Below, piece after piece: positions 53,345 to 61,771 of a DNA stretch of 64,000 nucleotides. The position numbers were made by a program, and so were the translations under genes. The DNA is from Clostridia bacterium (lineage in GTDB: Bacteria; Bacillota; Clostridia; Christensenellales; QALW01), in contig JAFVVO010000010.1 in NCBI GenBank assembly GCA_017502165.1, forward strand, positions 39,338 through 103,337, written 5' to 3'. How positions within the stretch are numbered: the first letter of the stretch is position 1; the number at the start of each line of letters is the position of its first letter. The notes under the pieces were generated by a model. That model saw only the letters and a list, made by a program, of their open reading frames with translations. It did not search any database and was not told the origin of the DNA.

Positions 53345-55771
53345 TTATTTCCTATTGCGTAAGCATTTTAATATATTTGTGTAGTATCGGCTCTCTTCCA
53401 AGGAACGTTTTGGAGCATCCTTGTTAACTGTAACTGAAAAGCCGTTTTCATTCGTTACGTTTATAAATCCAAGCTCAGAAAAAGTTATTAGTGCCACCTG
53501 AATAAGCGGCATATTTATCTGTCTGTTTTCAGAAACGCTTTCAATAAACTGTATTTCAGATTCAAACCTGCCTTGGCTTTGAACTATCGCCTTATATGCA
53601 AGCAGCATATTTTCTCTGTCTAACTGCTTGTACTCTTCAAAGATAGAATCAAACAATTCCAGGCCGCATTTAAGAACGTACGTTTCTGCCCAGGGAGCCT
53701 TTTCCTTGATAAAATCAGCAAACCCAAAGTTCAGCATATCGAAAAAGACAATTCTTTTATATGGCGAAAAGTCTATTTTATCAATTTCCGCCCCAAGCAC
53801 TAAGGCGTTATAGCCGTTAGTATTTGAAATCGGTTGAGAAAAAGAAACGTCAAACCTGGGAGCCTCGTCCTCTAAAATCTGAATACACCCTGAAGCATAT
53901 TCGGGATGGTCGCACAGAATAAGCGTGCCTGAAATATCTTCGTCATCCCACTGGGAAATTTGGTATGCCAGCTCTTCCGAATCCTCTATAACCTGCACGT
54001 TTGCAATACCGTTTTTATTAAACGCTAAGCGCGAATAAAACATTGCGGTAAGCTTTTCCGCCCTCTGCCTCGGTTTTGGATTCTGTTGCTCCTTAATATC
54101 GGCAATTTTAAGGCTAACGCTTTCCCTGCCTTGCCAAAGGTTAATTTCGGGCTTAACTATTGCCGAGCCAAGCTGAAGATTAAAATAATCGCAGGCGTGC
54201 TTTTCAAAATTAAAGGCTACTGCGCTTGCTCTTCCCGAAGGATCCTGCAAAAACAGCTTTAAGTGATTTTGCCCACTTCCAATCCGTTTCATTCCGCTTG
54301 CCGAGCAGGAATCAAGTCTTATGGAAACGCTTTCGTTTCCGCTACCGCAGGGCTCCAGCAATTCAAGACGCTTGCAAAAATCTACCGTAATTTTATCTAT
54401 CTGTGATTTGGCATCGTATTTTGCCACGGGATAAAGAATTTTTAAGTCATAATTCTCGCGCACAAATTGGTCTAACGCGTTTTCAAGGGCAGAAATATTT
54501 TCTTCCCTGACGCTTAAGCCTGCCGCCATTGTATGACCGCCAAACTGCACAAGATGCTTCTTTGCGCTATCGAGCATAGCAAAAAGGTCAATTCCCTCAA
54601 CGCTTCTGCCCGAGCCCTTTGCAATGCCGTTTTCTCCAAGAGAAAGTATAATGCAAGGTCTGTGATAGCTTTCCGCTATTCTGGCGGCGCAAATACCGAT
54701 AACGCCCTCGTGCCAATCTTTTCCGCAGAAAACCAGCACCTTTTTATCTCTGATTTTCGATTCCTCTGCTATCTGCTTATTGATTGCGTCAAGAATTTCC
54801 TTTTCCGCTTCCTGACGGCGCAGGTTAAATGCGCAAAGCTCTTGGCTTCTTTCTTTTGCTTCCTCGCCCTCGGACAAGAGCAGCTTAAGAGCAATAGAAG
54901 CGGTTTCCATTCTGCCTGCGGCATTTAATCTGGGAGCAATCGCAAAGCCTACGGTCTGCGCGGTTACAGTGCCCGAAAACTCCGCCGCATCAAGCAACGC
55001 CTTAAAGCAATCACGGGGACTTTGGTTGATTTTTTCCAGTCCCCTTTTAACTAAATATTTGTTTTCGCCTTTTAGGGAAACCACGTCGGCAATGGTGGCA
55101 ACGCAGGCGAAATCTATAAGCTCTTCCGCCTCAGCGCCTAAAAGCGCCTGAGCAACCTTAAAGGCTATTCCCGCACCGCACAGGTCGGTGTTTTTATATT
55201 CGTCACCCGGCTGCCCCGGCTTAAGCACCGTACAAGCGGGAATTTTTTCTCCTATACTATGGTGGTCGGTTACTATTATTTCGTGTCCTGAATCGGTAAA
55301 TTTCTTTATAAGCTCCGCCTGAGCAATACCGCAGTCAACGGTAATAAGTAAATCTGTTCCGCAGGCAAAAATCTTTTCTACCGCAGTTTCGTTAAGGCCG
55401 TAGCCCTCCTCTTTTCTTTTGGGAATATACCAATAGACATTGATTCCGAATTTTATAAGCGCCAGGCACAAAATGGCCGTGGCCGAAATACCGTCAACGT
55501 CGTAATCTCCGTAAACGGTAACCTTTTTGTTTTGTTCCTTGGCGCGCTTTATCTGCTCAACCGCTTTATCCATATTGAGCATAGAAAAGGGATCGAGCAG
55601 ACTGCTTGAGTCAGGATACAAAAATCTCTTTGCAGACTCAACGTCTTCAAAGCCCCGATTATATAAAACCTGAGCAAAAAGAGCATCACAGCCAAGCGCA
55701 CGGGCAAGCTCGTCCACTTTTGCAAAATCTATTTCAGAAACTCTCTTTTGCGGTTTTAACGCAAGGGGCAT
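53345..55771 (-). CDS. recJ: Single-stranded-DNA exonuclease RecJ
   Basis: A 5'-3' exonuclease of recombination and mismatch repair. The 808-residue protein carries the DHH motifs VYGDYDVDGISA near 75-86, ITVDCGIAQ near 142-150 and VTDHHSIGE near 169-177, then the DHHA1 domain and the OB fold. The last 230 residues form the longer C-terminal region usual in Firmicutes RecJ. It is the first gene of recJ-relA-dtd-MBL-hemZ. A palindromic element lies in its leader. Confidence 0.93.
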   Translation of the reverse strand: MPLALKPQKRVSEIDFAKVDELARALGCDALFAQVLYNRGFEDVESAKRFLYPDSSSLLDPFSMLNMDKAVEQIKRAKEQNKKVTVYGDYDVDGISATAILCLALIKFGINVYWYIPKRKEEGYGLNETAVEKIFACGTDLLITVDCGIAQAELIKKFTDSGHEIIVTDHHSIGEKIPACTVLKPGQPGDEYKNTDLCGAGIAFKVAQALLGAEAEELIDFACVATIADVVSLKGENKYLVKRGLEKINQSPRDCFKALLDAAEFSGTVTAQTVGFAIAPRLNAAGRMETASIALKLLLSEGEEAKERSQELCAFNLRRQEAEKEILDAINKQIAEESKIRDKKVLVFCGKDWHEGVIGICAARIAESYHRPCIILSLGENGIAKGSGRSVEGIDLFAMLDSAKKHLVQFGGHTMAAGLSVREENISALENALDQFVRENYDLKILYPVAKYDAKSQIDKITVDFCKRLELLEPCGSGNESVSIRLDSCSASGMKRIGSGQNHLKLFLQDPSGRASAVAFNFEKHACDYFNLQLGSAIVKPEINLWQGRESVSLKIADIKEQQNPKPRQRAEKLTAMFYSRLAFNKNGIANVQVIEDSEELAYQISQWDDEDISGTLILCDHPEYASGCIQILEDEAPRFDVSFSQPISNTNGYNALVLGAEIDKIDFSPYKRIVFFDMLNFGFADFIKEKAPWAETYVLKCGLELFDSIFEEYKQLDRENMLLAYKAIVQSQGRFESEIQFIESVSENRQINMPLIQVALITFSELGFINVTNENGFSVTVNKDAPKRSLEESRYYTNILKCLRNRK

Positions 55772-55854
55772 AATAACTCCTAACTAACCAAACCTTTACA
55801 ACCGGTTCAATTTACAATGCTTTGGTTAACTTAAAATGTTCAGATAAAACGCAA

Positions 55855-55883
55855 AACTCCCTTTCGGCATACGAAAGGGAGTT
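55855..55883 (-). terminator. Terminator of secD-secF
   Basis: Perfect 12-bp stem AACTCCCTTTCG/CGAAAGGGAGTT with 5-base loop, followed on the minus strand by TTGCGTTTTATC. Confidence 0.82.
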
Positions 55884-55917
55884 GTTTGACGAAATTTACT
55901 AATTTCGACACGCCAAT

Positions 55918-56775
55918 TTAATTTTCTTTGCCGAAACTGTTTGCTAATGCGGGCATAACGAAAATGGCCGCAAAGGTGTTAATAGCAACGCCGATAAGAG
56001 CAGCAAGTGCAAAGCCCTTAAGTGCTACGCCACCTAAAATAAGCATAATAACGAATGCTACTGCAAGCAATGCGCCCATAATGATTGATGCGGTTGTTGC
56101 CTGCTTAATGCTCTTAGCAAGTGCGCAGCAAGCCTTTTCTGCTTTAGAAGCATTTTCCTTGTTTAAGATACAAAGAATGAGTCCGCTGGCAAGTGCAACA
56201 GTGCAAACAAGGAATAATGCAGGTGCGATAAAGCCCGAAAGCTTAATTGATGCAAGTGAAATTACGCCTACGGTCGAAGCGCAAACGATAAATGCATGAA
56301 GCAACGTTGCAAGAGCCGTTTTGATTTCGAAACGGATAAACAAGTATGCAAGCAATACTACAAGCACGATTAAAACAGGCCAAAGCTCTAAGAAGGCTTT
56401 GTTATTAACCGTTGCGGAATACTCACTTAAGGTTCCGGGATACTTAAAGGTAAATTCTGCTGACAAAAGCTCTTCAGCCTTTGTAAAAACTGCCTTTGCA
56501 TCGGTGCCTTCGCCGGTCTTAAAATAAGCCTGGAAGCCGGTGCCGTTAGCAACATCCTGACCTGATGAGGTCTTGAGCACGATGAACTCGGTTGCTCCTG
56601 CCTTGGTCATAATATCCTCGATAACTGCAGAATCAAACTTTTCGTTAAGCTCAACGCTCATAACGTTTGTCCAATCGCTTTCAACGGAACGTTCAAAGCC
56701 AAAGATAAAGCTTGCGGCCAATAATACAACCGCTACTAAGCAAGCAATAATGCTGATAAGTTTTGCGTTTTTCAT
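55918..56775 (-). CDS. secF: Divergent SecF-like protein
   Basis: A 285-residue membrane protein that aligns with SecF in layout: one N-terminal helix (8-26), an outer domain, then five helices with RFEIKTALATLLHAF near 148-162 and the ending LKGFALAALIGVAINTFAAI. SecF with SecD uses proton flow to help pull secreted proteins out. Here the SecF markers are missing: the G.DF.GG motif after helix 1 is absent, the aspartate of the HD pair (H160 followed by Ala) is gone, and no IND..VVFDRIRE motif is seen near 190-205. The ATG at 56775 is chosen with GAGGGG upstream; it lies 2 bases after secD. Confidence 0.75.
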   Translation of the reverse strand: MKNAKLISIIACLVAVVLLAASFIFGFERSVESDWTNVMSVELNEKFDSAVIEDIMTKAGATEFIVLKTSSGQDVANGTGFQAYFKTGEGTDAKAVFTKAEELLSAEFTFKYPGTLSEYSATVNNKAFLELWPVLIVLVVLLAYLFIRFEIKTALATLLHAFIVCASTVGVISLASIKLSGFIAPALFLVCTVALASGLILCILNKENASKAEKACCALAKSIKQATTASIIMGALLAVAFVIMLILGGVALKGFALAALIGVAINTFAAIFVMPALANSFGKEN

Positions 56776-56776
56776 A

Positions 56777-58051
56777 TTACTCACCCCTCTTAAATCCAAG
56801 TGCTTTTAAGTTGTTTTCGCTAACGCCTGCCATAAGGCTGAGCATAAATCTGAATAACAATACTGCCGCAAGGTAAGCAACAATGCTGCCTGCCAAGATA
56901 GCAAGTCCGAAGTCCTTAACGCCGTCACCACAGAACCCAAGACCTAAGCCAAGCACTGCAGGAACTGCTAAAAGCTCAGCAAGAACTAATCTGGCTCTGT
57001 TAAAGCCGCCCTTGATAGCGCTTGAAGCGTCCTTACCGTTTGCAAACTGCTGGGTAATACCGTTCATAACGAACACGTGCGCAATTACGATAATGGCAAT
57101 GCCCACTGCAAGACCTGCAACTGCCCAGGCATTAACGATGAAGCCCGTGAAGGTTGCCGCAAAGAACATATAAACGATTACGCCGGCAAATACTGAAAGT
57201 ATTGCGCCTACGCCCGTAAGCTTATTGGCAACTGCGAAGTAAACTGCCGCAAGCACAAGCATTGCAAGCAAGCACCAGCCAAGCACGGTAATTGCATTGT
57301 TCTGTGCCGCAGGCTCGATAATTCTGCCAAGGTCGGTCATCTCGGTGATGGTGCCGTTCATATATCCGGTATCAACGCAGTAAGCTAAGGTTAAGGCATC
57401 CGCATAGGAGTTAGCGTCAAACTCAAGCTTAAGCTTGCCGTTGGTGATGGGATCGGAGCCCTTAAAGGTGTTTTTAACAACACTTTCGTCTAAGGTAACG
57501 TTGTAGGTGTACGCGCCGTTGGAGGTGGCATCCTTAAGACGCTGCTTTGCCGCATCGTTAAGCTTGATTTCAACGTAGCATTTTGAGCCCGTTTCATCAA
57601 CAATGGGGCGTGAAGCGCTGACAACGTCGTTATTATTGAAAAGCACGGTGCTGCCGCTTTTAATCTCGAGCTTACCGTTGGTTTCAAAAATGCTTTCAAG
57701 GCCTGCTCTGAGCTGCATTTCGGAAAGTGCCAGTTCAACAAGAACCTTGTTGTTGTCAACTCTGCGCACAGCGTAGCTCTCGTAACCGAGAATTTCAACT
57801 CTCTTACCTATAACCTCAACTGCATTTTTGGTTTCGGCAAGAACGTCAAAGTCCTTACTGTCCTCAGGTGCAGCTACAGAATATACGATAGAATACTTCT
57901 GACCAAGGTCATAGCCCTTGTTCATAGCCTGATCCCAACTTTTAAGCTTAAAGGTAAAAATCGGGAATGAAGTGCCTGCAAAAGCCCAAACGGCAAAAAC
58001 CGCCATAATGAGCAAGAGGCAAATCAATTTGATAATGCTCTTTAATTTCAT
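56777..58051 (-). CDS. secD: Divergent SecD-like protein
   Basis: A 424-residue protein with an N-terminal helix (6-26), a large outer domain (about 35-250) and five C-terminal helices. The segment GLAVGIAIIVIAHVFV (313-328) aligns to the SecD motif GMAVDANVLIFERI, but Gly317 replaces the key aspartate and the ERI residues are lost. GYDLGQKYSIVYS near 46-58 is a weak trace of GLDLxGG. The rest, such as the ending GDGVKDFGLAILAGSIVAYLAAV, matches SecD well. AAGGAG precedes the ATG. Proton-driven function is doubtful. Confidence 0.78.
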   Translation of the reverse strand: MKLKSIIKLICLLLIMAVFAVWAFAGTSFPIFTFKLKSWDQAMNKGYDLGQKYSIVYSVAAPEDSKDFDVLAETKNAVEVIGKRVEILGYESYAVRRVDNNKVLVELALSEMQLRAGLESIFETNGKLEIKSGSTVLFNNNDVVSASRPIVDETGSKCYVEIKLNDAAKQRLKDATSNGAYTYNVTLDESVVKNTFKGSDPITNGKLKLEFDANSYADALTLAYCVDTGYMNGTITEMTDLGRIIEPAAQNNAITVLGWCLLAMLVLAAVYFAVANKLTGVGAILSVFAGVIVYMFFAATFTGFIVNAWAVAGLAVGIAIIVIAHVFVMNGITQQFANGKDASSAIKGGFNRARLVLAELLAVPAVLGLGLGFCGDGVKDFGLAILAGSIVAYLAAVLLFRFMLSLMAGVSENNLKALGFKRGE

Positions 58052-58118
58052 TTAGGTACAACTCCTTTTGACTGTATCGTATTACTGCGTATAAGACCGC
58101 AGAATAAAATCTTTTAAT

Positions 58119-58147
58119 ATTATATATTAACTTAAAGGATTAGTCAA
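58119..58147 (-). promoter_or_regulatory. Promoter of secD-secF
   Basis: Minus-strand TTGACT (58142-58147) and TATAAT (58119-58124), 17-bp spacing, followed by a leader of about 60 bases. Confidence 0.85.
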
Positions 58148-58254
58148 GAAATACATACCTGATAGAGCAAAATTTTTACTTAATTTTCACCGTTTTGAGA
58201 AATTCAATTTGCCTTTTTTGTCTTTTAAGCAAGAATTTTACGAAAATATCCCCA

Positions 58255-58626
58255 TTATTTTAGTGCGTTTACCGTTAAAATTCCTGCAAAAACGCCTATT
58301 GCGCAGGTTAAAAGCGCATCAAGAAGCATATTAAGCGAAAACGCTTCGCCGCCGTTAAAGGAGGAAAGTCCTAAACAGATGCACCAATAAACCGCACCGA
58401 TAATCAAGCCCACAAGCCAGCCCTTACTGCGTATTTTAACCGACGCAAAAATAACGCCCGCAACGATACTGATCACCTTAATCGCGATAGCCAGCGCGCT
58501 GATAAGAGTGCCTGAAGAATTAACGTCCTTAGCAAAAAGCGCCAATAATGCAACTGCCGCAACGGTTATTCCCACCGAAAGAAGAACGCCCGAAATAAGC
58601 GCAAATAAGCTTCTGTTCTTTTTCAT
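58255..58626 (-). CDS. TIGR04086 family small membrane protein
   Basis: A 123-residue protein with four predicted membrane helices (about 7-31, 40-62, 68-88, 99-120). It fits the TIGR04086 family of Firmicutes membrane proteins, whose function is unknown. Its ribosome site (AGAGGTG) is part of the right arm of a perfect hairpin (58636-58659), which could limit translation. It follows the SGNH esterase gene on the same strand. Confidence 0.72.
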   Translation of the reverse strand: MKKNRSLFALISGVLLSVGITVAAVALLALFAKDVNSSGTLISALAIAIKVISIVAGVIFASVKIRSKGWLVGLIIGAVYWCICLGLSSFNGGEAFSLNMLLDALLTCAIGVFAGILTVNALK

Positions 58627-58635
58627 AAAAAATCA

Positions 58636-58659
58636 CCTCTGCAAAATTCTATGCAGAGG
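58636..58659 (-). terminator. Hairpin that ends the SGNH gene and covers the next ribosome site
   Basis: Perfect 8-bp stem CCTCTGCA/TGCAGAGG with an 8-base loop; on the minus strand TGATTTTTT follows, so it looks like a terminator. The 3' arm contains the AGAGG used as ribosome site by the gene starting at 58626. Confidence 0.65.
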
Positions 58660-58682
58660 CGATTAAATAAATGTATTATCTT

Positions 58683-59375
58683 TTACCCTATGCTTGCGCT
58701 CTGTGCGCAAACGAACTCGCTTATGGCGATGTTTATAATTTTCTGTCCCTTGGGACTGGGGTGTATGCCGTCAGAGCAAAACAAATCGTCAATTTTTCTG
58801 TTGCAGATAAATCGGCTTCTTAAATCAATTAAGGGCAATCCCATTTTTACGGAAATTTCCTCAATGGCGTGGGAATACTGCTCTTGATAACGATAAATTG
58901 CATAGACGTCTCCAAGCCACAAAAGGATGTTTTCTCTGCTTAAGCCGTTACGGCATATCCAGGACAGATATTTTTGCGCGTCAACGGGAATCAGATTAAC
59001 TAAAATAGGCTTAGCTCCCTTTTCCTTTAAGGTAAGAACAAAATCCTTGTATTTTTCCTTAAACTCTCCGATAGGTGTATTTGAATAATGCTCCTGCTCG
59101 GGTGCTTGAGAAATCTGCGCCCAGTTAAAGTCACTGTCGTTTCCGCCGTATTCAACCATAACGTAATCCCCTACGTTGCCCAAAAGAAAATTTTTATTCA
59201 GAATATTTTTACCCTTTTCAATGGTGCAGCCGAATTTGGAAAAATTGCTTACCTCTACCTTACCGCCCACAATTTCATCGAAATTGATTGCGTCGTTTAT
59301 ATAATACTTTTGTGTTTCTTCGTTAAGTGTAACGCCCTTTAGTATGGAATCGCCGTAAATCTGCAATCTTTTCAC
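58683..59375 (-). CDS. SGNH/GDSL hydrolase
   Basis: A 230-residue esterase/lipase-type enzyme. Block I is IYGDSIL near 5-11 (Ser nucleophile), block III is EYGGNDSDF near 83-91, and block V is SDGIHPSPKGQ near 205-215 (Asp-His). No signal peptide is seen, so it is cytoplasmic. The GTG at 59375 is chosen because AAGGAG lies 8 bases upstream. Such enzymes often deacetylate sugars; the substrate is not evident. Confidence 0.85.
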   Translation of the reverse strand: MKRLQIYGDSILKGVTLNEETQKYYINDAINFDEIVGGKVEVSNFSKFGCTIEKGKNILNKNFLLGNVGDYVMVEYGGNDSDFNWAQISQAPEQEHYSNTPIGEFKEKYKDFVLTLKEKGAKPILVNLIPVDAQKYLSWICRNGLSRENILLWLGDVYAIYRYQEQYSHAIEEISVKMGLPLIDLRSRFICNRKIDDLFCSDGIHPSPKGQKIINIAISEFVCAQSASIG

Positions 59376-59426
59376 AACAACCACTCCTTGTAATTCCGTT
59401 TATTGTTCTATCTAGTTTTCAATACT

Positions 59427-59455
59427 ATATTACATTATTTTAATTTCTTTGTCAA
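59427..59455 (-). promoter_or_regulatory. Promoter of the SGNH gene
   Basis: Minus-strand TTGACA (59450-59455) and TAATAT (59427-59432), 17-bp spacing. Confidence 0.7.
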
Positions 59456-59484
59456 CAGTTTTTGCAACAATATGAAAAAATATA

Positions 59485-59513
59485 TTGCCTTATTTTCCTT
59501 GTTGTGCTATACT
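59485..59513 (+). promoter_or_regulatory. Promoter of the DUF1836 gene
   Basis: TTGCCT (59485-59490) and TATACT (59508-59513), 17-bp spacing; divergent from the SGNH promoter. Confidence 0.65.
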
Positions 59514-59546
59514 ATGTTACGGAAAAAGATTCGAGGTGTTTTTATT

Positions 59547-60080
59547 ATGCACGAACAAATGCGTGAATATAACGAAAAGGTTCAAAGCCACGTATTACCT
59601 AAATTTTGCGATTTTCCCGATATTGATTTGTATATGGACCAGGTTATTGCATTGATGCAAAAATATTTGGGTCCTTATATGATTTCCGAGGATATGCTCA
59701 CCCCTTCAATGATAAACAACTATGTAAAGATAAATGCCCTGCCCGCTCCCGTTTCAAAAAGATATTCCAAGGAGCATATTGCAAGGCTGGTGGTTATTTG
59801 TTTGATGAAGCGTCAGCTTTCCATTCCCGTTATCAGCAGTATTATTGAGGAGCAGGTTCGCTCTTCAGGGCTTGAAAACTTCTACAACTCCTTCGTTTCT
59901 TCCTATGAAGCCTCCTTTAAGACGGCCGCCCAGGACGTAAACAGTCAGGACAATCTCCTTATTTGCTCTCTTAACCTGGCCATCTGCGCGGCAGTTAATC
60001 ACACAATGGCAGAAATAGCAGTAAGCATCTGCGATTTAGACCATTCAAAAGAGCATTCAAAGGAAAAGAATAAAAAATAA
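59547..60080 (+). CDS. DUF1836 protein, MerR-like DNA-binding candidate
   Basis: A 177-residue protein of the DUF1836 family, common in Firmicutes and thought to have a MerR-like helix-turn-helix. Residues about 50-105 show SEDMLTPSMINNYVKINALPAPVSKRYSKEHIARL, close to MerR recognition regions. The C-terminal half is helical and ends in a very charged tail (DHSKEHSKEKNKK). The ATG at 59547 is chosen with GAGGTG upstream and the promoter just before; a longer frame from 59403 would begin ahead of the promoter. Target genes are unknown; the divergent SGNH gene is one candidate. Confidence 0.82.
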   Translation: MHEQMREYNEKVQSHVLPKFCDFPDIDLYMDQVIALMQKYLGPYMISEDMLTPSMINNYVKINALPAPVSKRYSKEHIARLVVICLMKRQLSIPVISSIIEEQVRSSGLENFYNSFVSSYEASFKTAAQDVNSQDNLLICSLNLAICAAVNHTMAEIAVSICDLDHSKEHSKEKNKK

Positions 60081-60090
60081 CAACGCTAAA

Positions 60091-60118
60091 AAAAGCAACC
60101 GAGCAGTCGGTTGCTTTT
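60091..60118. terminator. Bidirectional hairpin terminator
   Basis: Perfect 12-bp stem AAAAGCAACCGA/TCGGTTGCTTTT with GCAG loop, between convergent DUF1836 and GH27 genes. Confidence 0.9.
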
Positions 60119-60171
60119 TTATATTAAAGGCTTGAAACGCGGATTAAGTCTTTTGCTTATTTAGTAAAGTT

Positions 60172-61632
60172 TTAATTGTTTTGCGCAGGCTGAACGCGGA
60201 ACAATCTGACCGTATGAGGCTGCATTTCCGTAAGCACGATAGCAGTGGCTTCATCCAAATCCTCTTTTGCCCAAACGTCACGAATACCGGACAGCTCATC
60301 AAGATAAAGCTTTACATTTTCCACCGTGCTTCCAAGATTGAACACCGCATAGGCGAAGTCGCCGTTATACAGCTTCTTTTTGAAAGCGTGAATCTTTTTA
60401 TTGCCAGCCTCAAGCATCAGGCAAGGCTTTGCCGCATAAAATCCGCAATCCTGATTTATCGCAATAACCTCCTCGTTGCAATAAACCGAAAGCTCAAAAT
60501 CGTCGAAACGCTCAAAATTGGTGCTTATCTGAATTGGAGAGGACGTAATGGCGCGCATAGTGTAAAGGACTATTTGTTCGTCCTGCGTATATCCGCGGTC
60601 TGTAAAATCGTAGGTGTTTGTAAACACGCCGCATTGCCCCAAATCCAGCATATCTAAATCAAAGTAATGACCTTTATTTACAAAGTCTATAAAATCAAAA
60701 TACGAATTATATATTTCCAAAAAGTTTTCCCAAGTACCTAAAGAATCCACGTTGCAGCGGTAGCTGTTGCAATATTTTTCCCAGTAGGTGTGATATTCCG
60801 GCCGAGCCTTAACCGTTACGCAAAAGCCGAAATCTCTGTCGGTTGCTATCAGCTCCTTCCTCATAAGCTCTGCATTATAGGGATCCGCAGGGCGCCAATC
60901 GTACTTCAGGTAATCAAAGCCCCATTCTGCCCACTGAAGCGCATTGTTTTTCTCTTTTCTGATTTTTCCTATTCCTCCGCGCTCATCAGAAAATCTGTCG
61001 TCAGGCTCTCCGCAGGTGCAACCCGGAGGCAAAGGTCTTGCTTTTATGGAACAGCCAAAGGCATTGAGCATTGGTGTAGAATAAATTCCGCACTTAAACC
61101 CAAGGGCGTGCATACGGTCACAAAAGCCTTTCATATCGGGGAATTTTTCATTAGGCATAATAGCGTCATATTCTCCTCCGTAAACCCCCTGCCAGCCTGA
61201 ATCAATATTGATGTAGCTGTACCCGTATTCACTTATTCCCAAAGAAGAAATTTTATCTGCCGCAAACTCCATTTGTGCCTGAGTAACCGGAAAGCCAAAG
61301 GCATTCCAGGAGGTAAAGCCCATCAAGGGTGTTAATAAAACCTTGTCCTTATAAATTTCCAAGGTCAGCCTTTGCTCATCTCTGCCCAAGGAATTTTCTG
61401 CCACCAAGGTAACCAAGTAATCTCCCTCTTTTGCTATTTTACCGCTTACAATACCACCGGAGAGAGTTAAGCCCTCGGGCAAATCGAGCGCCTTATAGGT
61501 AATAGGTCTCTTGCCCGTTACGGGAATTTTGAATAAAATAGGCTTTTCAGGTGACGCTCCGTAGCACAAGGGCATATTTATTTTAGGCGCTCCTTCAAAG
61601 GGCGTTGCCTTAGCAATTTTAGTATTTCTCAT
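60172..61632 (-). CDS. Alpha-galactosidase, glycoside hydrolase family 27
   Basis: A 486-residue cytoplasmic enzyme (no signal peptide) that releases terminal alpha-galactose. Residues about 15-95 are an Ig-like domain (KRPITYKALDLPEGLTLSGG). The GH27 barrel starts at LTPLMGFTSWNAFG (about 103-116) and carries YINIDSGWQG, FDYLKYDWRPAD near 240 (catalytic nucleophile Asp in KYDW) and RCNVDSLGTW near 296 (likely acid/base Asp). A beta-sandwich end domain follows. The ATG at 61632 is preferred, with TGGAG 7 bases upstream. It is divergent from an AraC regulator, which probably controls it. Alpha-N-acetylgalactosaminidase is the main alternative. Confidence 0.88.
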   Translation of the reverse strand: MRNTKIAKATPFEGAPKINMPLCYGASPEKPILFKIPVTGKRPITYKALDLPEGLTLSGGIVSGKIAKEGDYLVTLVAENSLGRDEQRLTLEIYKDKVLLTPLMGFTSWNAFGFPVTQAQMEFAADKISSLGISEYGYSYINIDSGWQGVYGGEYDAIMPNEKFPDMKGFCDRMHALGFKCGIYSTPMLNAFGCSIKARPLPPGCTCGEPDDRFSDERGGIGKIRKEKNNALQWAEWGFDYLKYDWRPADPYNAELMRKELIATDRDFGFCVTVKARPEYHTYWEKYCNSYRCNVDSLGTWENFLEIYNSYFDFIDFVNKGHYFDLDMLDLGQCGVFTNTYDFTDRGYTQDEQIVLYTMRAITSSPIQISTNFERFDDFELSVYCNEEVIAINQDCGFYAAKPCLMLEAGNKKIHAFKKKLYNGDFAYAVFNLGSTVENVKLYLDELSGIRDVWAKEDLDEATAIVLTEMQPHTVRLFRVQPAQNN

Positions 61633-61720
61633 ATTAACACTCCATAACATTTTAATACTGCCTGAAAATAGACGTTTTTTTATTTACCCCTATTTTACAA
61701 CAGTTTTTGCGAAAATACCA

Positions 61721-61750
61721 TTTACAAATCATACTTTTATATGGTAAAAT
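61721..61750 (+). promoter_or_regulatory. Promoter of the AraC regulator gene
   Basis: TTTACA (61721-61726) or TTACAA with TAAAAT (61745-61750) and 17-18 bp spacing, within the 139-bp region shared with the divergent GH27 gene. Confidence 0.55.
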
Positions 61751-61771
61751 CATACTAAAGAGGTGTTATGT

